Made by a program: the position numbers and the translations under genes. DNA of 64,000 nt from the NCBI RefSeq assembly GCF_000025725.1, contig NC_013943.1:62001-126000 (forward strand). Reading direction: 5' to 3'. The DNA comes from Denitrovibrio acetiphilus DSM 12809 (GTDB lineage Bacteria; Chrysiogenota; Deferribacteres; Deferribacterales; Geovibrionaceae). Shown one piece after another: positions 29,551 through 36,557 of this stretch. Position 1 is the first letter of the stretch. Every line of letters starts with the position of its first letter. A model generated the notes under the pieces. It saw only the letters and a list, made by a program, of their open reading frames with translations, was not told the origin of the DNA and did no database searches.

Positions 29551-30339
29551 TTAAGCTTCCTGGAAGCCAAGTCGTTTTGATATCTCTCTGGCGTATTTTC
29601 TCGCAACGGGGAGGATCTCTTTCTCCATCCGTTCCTGTGTCATCCGACATGCCGGACCTGTAACACTGAGTGCCGCAACAGGCACACCAAGGTAGTCTTT
29701 AATCGGTACAGCGATACAGCGGACTCTGTTTTCAAACTCTTCGTTGTCGAAGGCGTAGTTTTCTGCTGCGACCTGCTTAAGTTCTTTCTTAAGAACCGGC
29801 AGAGATGTAACAGTCAGGTCTGTGTAACGTTTGAGTCTCGCACCCATATATATCTTATTGATCTCTTCCTCTGACGAATAAGCAAGCTGCACTTTACCGA
29901 TTGCGGTGCAGTATGCGGGGACATCTTTCCCCACGCGGCTGATTACGCGTACGGGGAGCTGTGTTTCAGCTATGTCGAGGTAGATAACATTCCCCTCACG
30001 GAGAATGCCGATATAGACAGATTCGTTAACTTCGGATACGATCTTCTCCATAAACGGTCTGGAAAGCTTAAGTATGCCGAGTTTGTTGACGAATTTCTGA
30101 CCCAGATTAAAAATACCGATCCCGAGGCGGTAGTTTTCAGTGTTGAGGTTCTGCTCAATGTATCCTCTGGAAGCCAGAGTAGCAAGCAGTCGGAACACAT
30201 TGTTTTTATGAAGACCGAGAGACTTGCTCAGTTCTGTCACTCCGAACTCATCTTTGTTTTCAGCATTTCTGAAAACTTCGAAAAGTTGCAGAGCGTGATA
30301 AACTGACTGAACAGGTTTCACTTCGGGTTTGTATGCCAT
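29551..30339 (-). CDS. IclR-family transcription regulator
   Basis: The 262 residues have an N-terminal winged helix ('VTELSKSLGLHKNNVFRLLA', residues about 33-52) and the C-terminal IclR effector domain with 'AYCTAIGKVQLAY' and 'RCIAVPIKDYLGVPVAALSV'. IclR proteins sense small organic acids or aromatics. No obvious catabolic target is adjacent; the divergent neighbour is a glycosyltransferase. AGGAG at seven bases fixes ATG 30339. The promoter carries an inverted repeat over the -10 box, so autoregulation is likely. Confidence 0.92.
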   Translation of the reverse strand: MAYKPEVKPVQSVYHALQLFEVFRNAENKDEFGVTELSKSLGLHKNNVFRLLATLASRGYIEQNLNTENYRLGIGIFNLGQKFVNKLGILKLSRPFMEKIVSEVNESVYIGILREGNVIYLDIAETQLPVRVISRVGKDVPAYCTAIGKVQLAYSSEEEINKIYMGARLKRYTDLTVTSLPVLKKELKQVAAENYAFDNEEFENRVRCIAVPIKDYLGVPVAALSVTGPACRMTQERMEKEILPVARKYAREISKRLGFQEA

Positions 30340-30360
30340 TATATGCTCCTTATAGTTATA

Positions 30361-30398
30361 AATATTCCAATTATAGAATATTGTTATAATATGCGCAA
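30361..30398 (-). promoter_or_regulatory. IclR-gene promoter with palindromic operator
   Basis: On the - strand TTGCGC (30398-30393), a 17-base spacer and TATAAT (30375-30370) form a promoter. A perfect inverted repeat AATATTC (30361-30367) / GAATATT (30376-30382) brackets the -10 box. Confidence 0.6.
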
Positions 30399-30458
30399 GT
30401 GATTTGACCACAGTAAACCACAATAATTGAATTGTTGGAAGTAAAAATTAACTAAATA

Positions 30459-30488
30459 TTGTGCATTTTTACAAATAACTGATATACT
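30459..30488 (+). promoter_or_regulatory. Promoter of glycosyltransferase-lpxK
   Basis: TTGTGC (30459-30464) and TATACT (30483-30488) are separated by 18 bases. The start of transcription would lie about 20 bases before ATG 30517. Confidence 0.5.
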
Positions 30489-30516
30489 AGTGCTTAAAAT
30501 TTAATCAGGGATGCAA

Positions 30517-31284
30517 ATGTTGAATAAATTACCTGTATCAGTGGCCATAATATCGTTTAACGAAGAAGCTAACATCGGACGTACTCTTGAGGCAATAGCT
30601 GATTTTGCGTCTGAAATAATCATAGTAGATTCCCATTCCACAGACAAAACAGCAGAGATAGCCGAAAGCTATGGGGCAAAGGTTTTTGATGAAGATTGGA
30701 AGGGGCATGTGGCGCAGAAGAATTCCGCTCTTGAGAAGTGCTCCTGTGAATGGATTCTGAGTCTGGACTGTGACGAAGTTGTTGACGAGAAACTAAGGAA
30801 GTCAGTTGTCCATGCTGTAGAACACCCGACATCAGACGGTTACATGGTTAACCGCAAGACTTTCTATATGGGGAAGTTTCTTGATTATTCATGGCAGCCG
30901 GACTGGAAGCTGCGGTTGGTAAGGCGCAAGTGTGCACCTGTATGGGGAGGGTATGACCCCCATGATGTCCTGTGCATTGAGGGGAGTGTTGAGAAACTTC
31001 GAAGCGGTTATTTGCTTCATTACTCATACAAAGATATTTACGACCACTATCAGAGGCTTGTAAAATACGCTAAAGTTGCGGCAGAGTCATATTATAAAAA
31101 CGGGAAACGATTTTCATATTTTGGTCTCATAACTAAGCCTGCATACGCTTTTGTAAAAAAATACTTTATAAAGCTTGGTTTCATGGACGGATTCGCAGGG
31201 CTGGCTGTTGCTGTTAGCTCGTTTATATACGTATATCTAAAATATCTGTTTCTGAAAGAAATAAAGGATAAAAATAATGTCTAA
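30517..31284 (+). CDS. Family 2 glycosyltransferase, LPS-core type
   Basis: The 255-residue protein has the GT-A fold: 'SVAIISFNEEANIGRTLEAI', the nucleotide-binding 'IIIVDSHSTDKTAEIA', the metal-binding 'SLDCDEVV' and a downstream 'WQPDWKLRLVRR'. This set resembles WaaE/KdtX-type inner-core glucosyltransferases. AGGG at 30507-30510 supports ATG 30517 over ATG 30511. Its 3' end overlaps lpxK by eight bases, supporting a lipopolysaccharide role. Confidence 0.88.
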   Translation: MLNKLPVSVAIISFNEEANIGRTLEAIADFASEIIIVDSHSTDKTAEIAESYGAKVFDEDWKGHVAQKNSALEKCSCEWILSLDCDEVVDEKLRKSVVHAVEHPTSDGYMVNRKTFYMGKFLDYSWQPDWKLRLVRRKCAPVWGGYDPHDVLCIEGSVEKLRSGYLLHYSYKDIYDHYQRLVKYAKVAAESYYKNGKRFSYFGLITKPAYAFVKKYFIKLGFMDGFAGLAVAVSSFIYVYLKYLFLKEIKDKNNV

Positions 31285-32167
31285 AGTTATCTCCATAGGA
31301 AATATTAGCATGGGGGGCACAGGGAAAACCCCTTTTACTATCATGCTCGCCAAGCACTACATATCAAAAGGTAAAAAGGTCTGTATCCTGTCCCGCGGGT
31401 ATAAGGGGAATATAGGCTACGATACAAATGTTGTCAGTGACGGCAAAAGCATACTTCTCGGACCGGACAAAGCTGCTGATGAACCTTATATGATAGCGGT
31501 GAACTGTCCTGAGGCAATAGTCATTACAGGGAAAGAACGCGTGCGCTCTTATGAATATGCTGAAAAGCATTTTAAGCCTGATATCTATCTGCTTGACGAT
31601 GGGTTCCAGCACCATAAGATGCATCGTGACATTGATATCTGCCTGCTGGATCATAAAAAGCCGATCTCGACAGGGCTGATGTTTCCTTTCGGGTATCTTC
31701 GTGAGCCTGCATCGGGGATAAAGAGGGCGGATATCGTTGTCTTTACCCGTGCAGAAGATGATAGAATTCCTGAAAAGGCTGCGAAGTTTGTTAAGGGTAA
31801 ACCTGTGTTTTTTAGTAATGTGGATTATTCCGGTATATATGGCGTTGACGGTAAAGCTAAAATAGCGATGAAGGGGAAGAAGGTCTTTGCTTTTGCAGGG
31901 ATTGCATCACCGAAGAAGTTTTTCAGTTTTATTAAGTCCCTTGGGGCAGAGCTTGTGGGCAGAAAGTTTTATAGTGATCACCATTGTTATTGCGGGCGTG
32001 AAACATATGTTGTGGAGCGTAAGGCGAAAGAGATTGAAGCTGACCTGATCCTGACCACAGAAAAAGATTATGTAAAACTGCCGGAAGACGTTAAGGAAAG
32101 GGTGCATTATCTTAAGATTGATATAAACCTTCGAGAGGCGCAGAAGTTTTTTGAACTGTTGGGGTAG
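31277..32167 (+). CDS. lpxK: Tetraacyldisaccharide 4'-kinase
   Basis: LpxK phosphorylates the lipid A precursor at the 4' position at the inner membrane. The 296 residues have the family P-loop 'ISMGGTGKTPFTIMLAK', then 'LSRGYKG', 'LLDDGFQHHKMHRDIDICLLD' in two parts around the conserved DDGFQH, and the C-terminal 'LTTEKDYVKL'. The N-terminal transmembrane segment found in many LpxK proteins is missing or minimal here. It is co-translated with the glycosyltransferase. Confidence 0.94.
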   Translation: MSKVISIGNISMGGTGKTPFTIMLAKHYISKGKKVCILSRGYKGNIGYDTNVVSDGKSILLGPDKAADEPYMIAVNCPEAIVITGKERVRSYEYAEKHFKPDIYLLDDGFQHHKMHRDIDICLLDHKKPISTGLMFPFGYLREPASGIKRADIVVFTRAEDDRIPEKAAKFVKGKPVFFSNVDYSGIYGVDGKAKIAMKGKKVFAFAGIASPKKFFSFIKSLGAELVGRKFYSDHHCYCGRETYVVERKAKEIEADLILTTEKDYVKLPEDVKERVHYLKIDINLREAQKFFELLG

Positions 32168-32199
32168 CCCTGCGGTTTGTTAACAGGTGCTGAGATTAT

Positions 32200-32252
32200 A
32201 AAATAGAAAGCCCCCGCAAAACCTTTTTATCAAGATCTTCTCAGCGGGGGCT
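32200..32252 (-). terminator. Terminator, - strand
   Basis: AGCCCCCGC and GCGGGGGCT form a perfect nine-base stem with a 26-base loop, followed on the - strand by TTTCTATTTT. On the + strand no T run follows, so it serves - strand transcription: the candidate RNA or the small gene at 32.6-32.8 kb. Confidence 0.75.
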
Positions 32253-32372
32253 GAAGTTCGAGGTATTAATCGTCCTACCTCCATATTTATTTTAACAACA
32301 CGGCGAACTCTTGTTTTCACTCGAGGCTTTTCCGCGCCTCCTACGTACTGTCCGAGCCGTTGTTGATAATAC
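32200..32372 (-). ncRNA. Candidate structured small RNA with GGA loops
   Basis: On the - strand four stems occur in order. AACAACGGC (32364-32356) pairs with GCC-GTTGTT near 32304-32294 with a two-base bulge and encloses GAGGC/GCCTC (32340-32336 with 32327-32323). Next come GAGGTA/TACCTC (32281-32276 with 32265-32260) and the terminator AGCCCCCGC/GCGGGGGCT (32252-32244 with 32217-32209), then TTTCTATTTT. Five GGA triplets occur, two of them in hairpin loops. A possible promoter is TTGATA (32401-32396), 16 bases, TATGTT. The GGA-in-loop pattern is that of CsrA-sequestering RNAs, but no known family is recognised. Confidence 0.45.
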
Positions 32373-32553
32373 TAACATACGACTGGTAGCCAAATTATCA
32401 ATAGTTATTTTGCATCATTATTACGAAAAAAGTATCTTCCGCTCACCATGCAAGGCTGTCTCTTTGTAGTTCTGTTTTGATATTCTACGATTTATGGTAA
32501 TATTCATCAGGGCAGTATCTGGCTTTATATACAATTTCTGCTGTCAGGGTGTT

Positions 32554-32829
32554 TTAAATATACTGTGCCATGTTTTTACTAATCCAGTTTTTTATGTTCC
32601 GGGGGTAGTTGCATATGTGGTCGTAGTTTAGCTTTGTGATGAGAATATAGTCAGAGTGCGCAAGGCTGTCTTTAAGTTTGTCGTATATTGCGCTTACCGG
32701 TTCATCGGATGCAATGAACCAGCTGTCTTGTCTGTGCCTGACTCCGTCATAATCGTTTATGATCTTCTCAATATTTGCCATAGCAGGACTTCCGGCTTTA
32801 AAATCACAGTGTACAAGATATATGGTCAT
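32554..32829 (-). CDS. SinR/Cas2-like small protein
   Basis: The 91-residue protein begins 'MTIYLVHCDFKAG' and continues 'RHRQDSWFIASDEPVSAIYD' and 'DYILITKLNYDHIC'. This beta-strand/helix pattern matches the small SinR-type proteins that share the ferredoxin-like fold of Cas2. There is no CRISPR array or cas gene in the window, so I do not call it Cas2. Function unknown; nuclease activity is not implied. Confidence 0.6.
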   Translation of the reverse strand: MTIYLVHCDFKAGSPAMANIEKIINDYDGVRHRQDSWFIASDEPVSAIYDKLKDSLAHSDYILITKLNYDHICNYPRNIKNWISKNMAQYI

Positions 32830-32984
32830 AGCTTCTCCCGAGTAACTAAATAACTTAAAAATTCACTTATTGCAAATAAAAGTAATATGTGTTACTATAT
32901 GCTATACAAGTGAATATTATATATACATTAGTATTAATTCACAGATGTAGAATAATTTGCAGTATGCATTATTAGGGGGTAATC

Positions 32985-33401
32985 ATGGGAGATTTCAGAA
33001 AATATGCATGTGACATCAGCGGGGAACTCTTTAAGGCAGTAAACAAAAAAGGGATAAGAAGAGAAAAACTGGCGGCAGAGCTGGACATTTCAGTAAACCA
33101 GATTAAAAACTATGCTTACGACAGTAGCAAGTCTGCGACACTGGAGAATTTTCTCTACGTGCTTATCAATTACAAATGTGTCGATGTGCTGAATATTGTC
33201 GCACGTGATATGGACTGTTGCGTGTGCAGGCTTCCTGAGGCTTCTTCAGGACAGGCGCTAACCGACGCTGCAGCAGACGCTCTGGCTGAAACAGCAAGGG
33301 CTGTTGCTTCGTGTATGGATAAAGAGCATAAAAAAGATGAAGTTTTCCAGAGTTTACAGCGGTCTATAGAAAAGCTTGTGTATCTTCAGAAAATTATCTG
33401 A
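32985..33401 (+). CDS. HTH DNA-binding protein, phage CII/XRE-like
   Basis: The 138 residues have an N-terminal helix-turn-helix: 'GIRREKLAAELDISVNQIKN' at about 27-46, followed by 'ATLENFLYVLINYKCVDVLN'. The arrangement resembles phage regulatory CII-type proteins. The C-terminal half is Ala-rich and helical, probably for oligomerisation. A GGGGG ribosome site is present eight bases before ATG 32985. No phage genes are nearby, so a domesticated regulator is likely. Confidence 0.65.
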   Translation: MGDFRKYACDISGELFKAVNKKGIRREKLAAELDISVNQIKNYAYDSSKSATLENFLYVLINYKCVDVLNIVARDMDCCVCRLPEASSGQALTDAAADALAETARAVASCMDKEHKKDEVFQSLQRSIEKLVYLQKII

Positions 33402-33527
33402 GGAACAAGTTTTGTATCAGCGATGCCTTGTAATAAAGACTTGAAATCAGACAAAAAAGGTATACTATATAAATATGGTTGCTGTAAAAGGCGAATCCAA
33501 TAAAACCTCTACTCTCTCATTATAGCG

Positions 33528-33560
33528 AAACGGCGGGTGCAAAACACTCGCCGTTTTTGT
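33528..33560 (+). terminator. Terminator before the glutamate synthase operon
   Basis: AAACGGCGGGTG (33528-33539) pairs with CACTCGCCGTTT (33545-33556) with one G-T pair and is followed by TTTG. It closes transcription from the HTH gene 126 bases upstream. Confidence 0.85.
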
Positions 33561-33652
33561 TGATTGCACCAGTCAGTATTTGAGCTATACTTTTAATATT
33601 CATATTATTTAGATCCAAATGAACTAAACATACTTAATAACCGGAGGTTTGA

Positions 33653-35371
33653 GTGAAAAAGCTTTTTCCGTTATACTTCAATAAACTCAGCCCGTGCTAT
33701 TCCCGTGATCATCTGGGGAACCACGGCTGCTATGCCAGAAACGACATACCGAGATTTTTGTATCTTACCGAGCTGGGACGTTTCGAAGAGGCGTTTTATG
33801 TTTTAAAAGAGACGAATCCGTTCAGTTCCGGCTGTGGACGTTTCTGTGATCATCCGTGCGAAACTGCCTGCAACAGGACGAAATTTGACGAACCTGTTGA
33901 TATCAGGGCTATGGAGAGATTTGTTTCTGACTGGGGATACAGAAATGGTCTGGAGCCGAAAAGGCTTGCACCTGATAAAAATCTGAAAATAGCTGTAATA
34001 GGCTCGGGGCCTGCCGGACTTTCCGCTGCGTATTTCCTTGCGAGGCTTGGCTACCGTACAGATGTCTATGAGAAGGAGGATACTCCGGGGGGGCTGCTGA
34101 CACAGGGGATTCCCGCTTTCAGATATCCCCGTGACGTCTTCAGTCATGAGCTTGATTTTATAATGAAAGCAGGAGTTAAAATTAAATGCGGCGAGAATAT
34201 CAATAAAGATAAATTTCTTAACCTTACCCGTGAATACGATGCAGTTATTGTTTCTACCGGAGCGCATAAGCCTGCTGAGATGAATATTGAAGGGGAAGAA
34301 CTTGCTGAATCCGCGATACCTTTCCTGCGGAAGATTAATTTCGGTCTGGCTGAGGAGCTTAAGATAAGGAAGGGCGAAAAGATATGCGTAATCGGAGGCG
34401 GTTACTCGGCTATTGATGTGGCAAGATGCAGCGTGCGTCTGGGCGCAGAGCCGACAGTCCTTTACAGACGTACAGAAGATGAAATGACAGCTCATGCCGG
34501 AGAGGTGGCAGATACTATTAAAGAAGGTGTTGCCTATAATTTTTTGCGGCAGCCTCTGAAGATAGAAAAGGCTGGAAAGAAACTGAAAGTGCAGGTTCAG
34601 GTTATGAAACTGGGGCCTGTGGACGAGAGCGGGCGGGCAAAGCCGTTTGCTGTTCCGGGGCTGGTGGAGGAGCACGAGTTTGACCGTGTTGTACTGGCGA
34701 TAGGTGACAGACCTGATCTCTACTTTGTAGGCGAAAGCTTTACTGTGGATTTCCCGCGGATGATATGTCCTGATCTTCAGGAAGAGGACAGGGATAAAGT
34801 GTTCGTCACCGGTGACGCTGCGATGGGCAATGTTGAGAGTGTTGGTATGGTTGTCCGTGTGGTGGGGCTTGCTCAGGACACAGTAAAGGCTGTGCGTGAA
34901 TTTCTCGGAGAGGATGCAGAGCCGGAATCAAGGCGGGATACAGCATTTTATAACATGCTTAATACAAAGTATTTTGAGAAAACAGGCAGGCTTGTGGAAG
35001 ACGAACTCCCCGTTGCTGAAAGAGAGAATAATTTTAAAGAGATAGTGCAGACAGCGGAAGATGACATGGCAATGCTTATGGCTTCCAGATGTTTCAACTG
35101 CGGTATCTGCATCCAGTGTGACTGGTGCTGGTTCTACAGTGACGGTTCCCTTATAAAGCTTAAGAAGGGGTGGACACCGGAACCTGATGCACATTTTTAC
35201 GAGTTTCTTGAAGATAAACTCGGTGATGCTACTTATAAAAGTGTTGAGGCGTGTCCTAGGTCAGCACTGACAGTAACCAAAGAGGGCTCGAAGCTGGATG
35301 ATTTCCGTAAACAGCAGTACATCTCCGCATGTGAGATATTTGACGACGGAGGGTGTGATCATGATCATTAA
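33653..35371 (+). CDS. Glutamate synthase small-subunit-like NAD(P)H oxidoreductase
   Basis: The 572-residue flavoprotein resembles GltD. An N-terminal Cys-rich Fe-S helical domain ('GCGRFCDHPCETACNR', residues about 62-77) is followed by an FAD fold 'IAVIGSGPAGLSAAYFLARL' and an NAD(P)H fold 'ICVIGGGYSAIDVARCSVRL'. The C-terminus has an extra Cys module 'CFNCGICIQCDWCWF', likely another Fe-S site. It would pass electrons from NAD(P)H to the glutamate synthase core encoded downstream. GTG 33653 has GGAGG upstream. It overlaps the next gene by 11 bases. Confidence 0.88.
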   Translation: MKKLFPLYFNKLSPCYSRDHLGNHGCYARNDIPRFLYLTELGRFEEAFYVLKETNPFSSGCGRFCDHPCETACNRTKFDEPVDIRAMERFVSDWGYRNGLEPKRLAPDKNLKIAVIGSGPAGLSAAYFLARLGYRTDVYEKEDTPGGLLTQGIPAFRYPRDVFSHELDFIMKAGVKIKCGENINKDKFLNLTREYDAVIVSTGAHKPAEMNIEGEELAESAIPFLRKINFGLAEELKIRKGEKICVIGGGYSAIDVARCSVRLGAEPTVLYRRTEDEMTAHAGEVADTIKEGVAYNFLRQPLKIEKAGKKLKVQVQVMKLGPVDESGRAKPFAVPGLVEEHEFDRVVLAIGDRPDLYFVGESFTVDFPRMICPDLQEEDRDKVFVTGDAAMGNVESVGMVVRVVGLAQDTVKAVREFLGEDAEPESRRDTAFYNMLNTKYFEKTGRLVEDELPVAERENNFKEIVQTAEDDMAMLMASRCFNCGICIQCDWCWFYSDGSLIKLKKGWTPEPDAHFYEFLEDKLGDATYKSVEACPRSALTVTKEGSKLDDFRKQQYISACEIFDDGGCDHDH

Positions 35372-36557
35372 TGAGGAATTCTCAAGGTCGAGAAATATAA
35401 GCGTCAGCAACTTTTCCGGTGGCGCAGAAGGACTTCCGGGGGGCGCCTGCGGACTGCTCGCTGTTGTTGGTGATTTCAGTCTGGATGCGCTGCTGAAAGC
35501 CGCAAGGTGTATGCAGTACCGTGGACGTACCGGCGCAGGGGTCACACTTAAGAGCCTTTATAAAGATACAGGTTTTTTTAATTTTCATATAATGTTCCGT
35601 TCAGAAGACAAAATATCCGAGCTGGACGAAGTTCTGAGCAGTATGGGACTTCGTATCCTTGAAAAGCGTGATATGGTTCAGCGGAAATTCTATTATGCAT
35701 ATGATCTGCCTGTGATAATGCACTACAGCATTGTTCCCCCTTCGCCGGAGGAGATGATGTACCGTGAGCATATTCAGAATGAGTCAGAATACATAGCAAA
35801 AGTCGTCAGCCGTTTTAACAGGCAGTATATTGATGATGCTAGAATATTTTCCAGTTCCAGATACAACGGAACATTCCTTACTGCCTTTGAGCTGAAAGAA
35901 ACGATAGATATTTACGACATCCACCAGTTTGAAAACAGCTATTATGATGCGTGTCTGATACACCTGCGCTGGCCGACCTCGCAGGGGCGTGGTCTCTGGT
36001 GGGGGCCTCAGCCGATATCCATAGGTGAGATCGCCGGTGTGCATAACGGACACCTTTCCAGCGACATGTCAAACGCACGTGCTCTGGAGCAGCTTGATAT
36101 TATGCTCACAGCCGGTACAGATTCCGAGGCTATATTTCTCTCTGTGGCATACCTGCTGAAGCAGGGCTACAGTCTGGAGGAGATAGAGTGGGTTATGTGC
36201 AGAAAATTCCCGCAGGAGCTGTGCGCCATGGCTCCGGAAGATAAAGAGCGCTTTGACGCTCTTATGGCTGATCCGCTGCTTTACAGGATGAAGATGTCAG
36301 GGCCTGCCACAGCTATCACTCTTGTGGAGGATGTTGTTGTGGGATTCACTGACAGAGACCATCTCAGGTCATTTTCTGTAGGGGTGAACGACAAAGTGGC
36401 ACTGCTTGGTTCTGAACAGAGGGCGGTCATCTCTGCTGCGTATTTCATGCATGAAGAGCTGAATATGTATGACCCCGAGGCGGGAAAAATAATCGGCTTT
36501 GAGGTTAAGGATAAGAAGGTGACCAAACTTGATTACGGGTGGAAGAAACATGATTGA
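35361..36557 (+). CDS. Glutamate synthase glutaminase (class II amidotransferase) subunit
   Basis: The 398-residue protein matches the N-terminal amidotransferase domain of GltB as a separate polypeptide. The likely nucleophile is Cys30 in 'GGACGLLAVVGD', which requires removal of a 29-residue propeptide, since class II enzymes use an N-terminal Cys. 'MQYRGRTGAG' and 'GEIAGVHNGHLSSDM' are further class II motifs. I chose ATG 35361 with GGAGGG nine bases upstream. It lies between the GltD-like and FMN subunits and overlaps both. Confidence 0.85.
   Translation: MIINEEFSRSRNISVSNFSGGAEGLPGGACGLLAVVGDFSLDALLKAARCMQYRGRTGAGVTLKSLYKDTGFFNFHIMFRSEDKISELDEVLSSMGLRILEKRDMVQRKFYYAYDLPVIMHYSIVPPSPEEMMYREHIQNESEYIAKVVSRFNRQYIDDARIFSSSRYNGTFLTAFELKETIDIYDIHQFENSYYDACLIHLRWPTSQGRGLWWGPQPISIGEIAGVHNGHLSSDMSNARALEQLDIMLTAGTDSEAIFLSVAYLLKQGYSLEEIEWVMCRKFPQELCAMAPEDKERFDALMADPLLYRMKMSGPATAITLVEDVVVGFTDRDHLRSFSVGVNDKVALLGSEQRAVISAAYFMHEELNMYDPEAGKIIGFEVKDKKVTKLDYGWKKHD

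Larger units (their letters stand above)
32168..32553. other. Intergenic region containing a candidate structured RNA
   Basis: These 386 bases between convergent genes hold no convincing protein gene. 32200-32372 folds strongly on the - strand (next entry). 32400-32553 is AT-rich and shows nothing recognised apart from a possible -35 box for that RNA. Confidence 0.75.

Noticed and set aside
32185-32286. 33-codon frame on the - strand inside the structured RNA region
   Set aside because: It has no ribosome site and runs straight through the terminator stem; its openness is explained by chance.
32554-32829. Small protein as a genuine Cas2
   Set aside because: No cas1, effector or array in the window; the sequence fits the wider SinR-like group better.
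32985-33401. Prophage region
   Set aside because: A single CII-like HTH gene without integrase, structural genes or att repeats is not enough.
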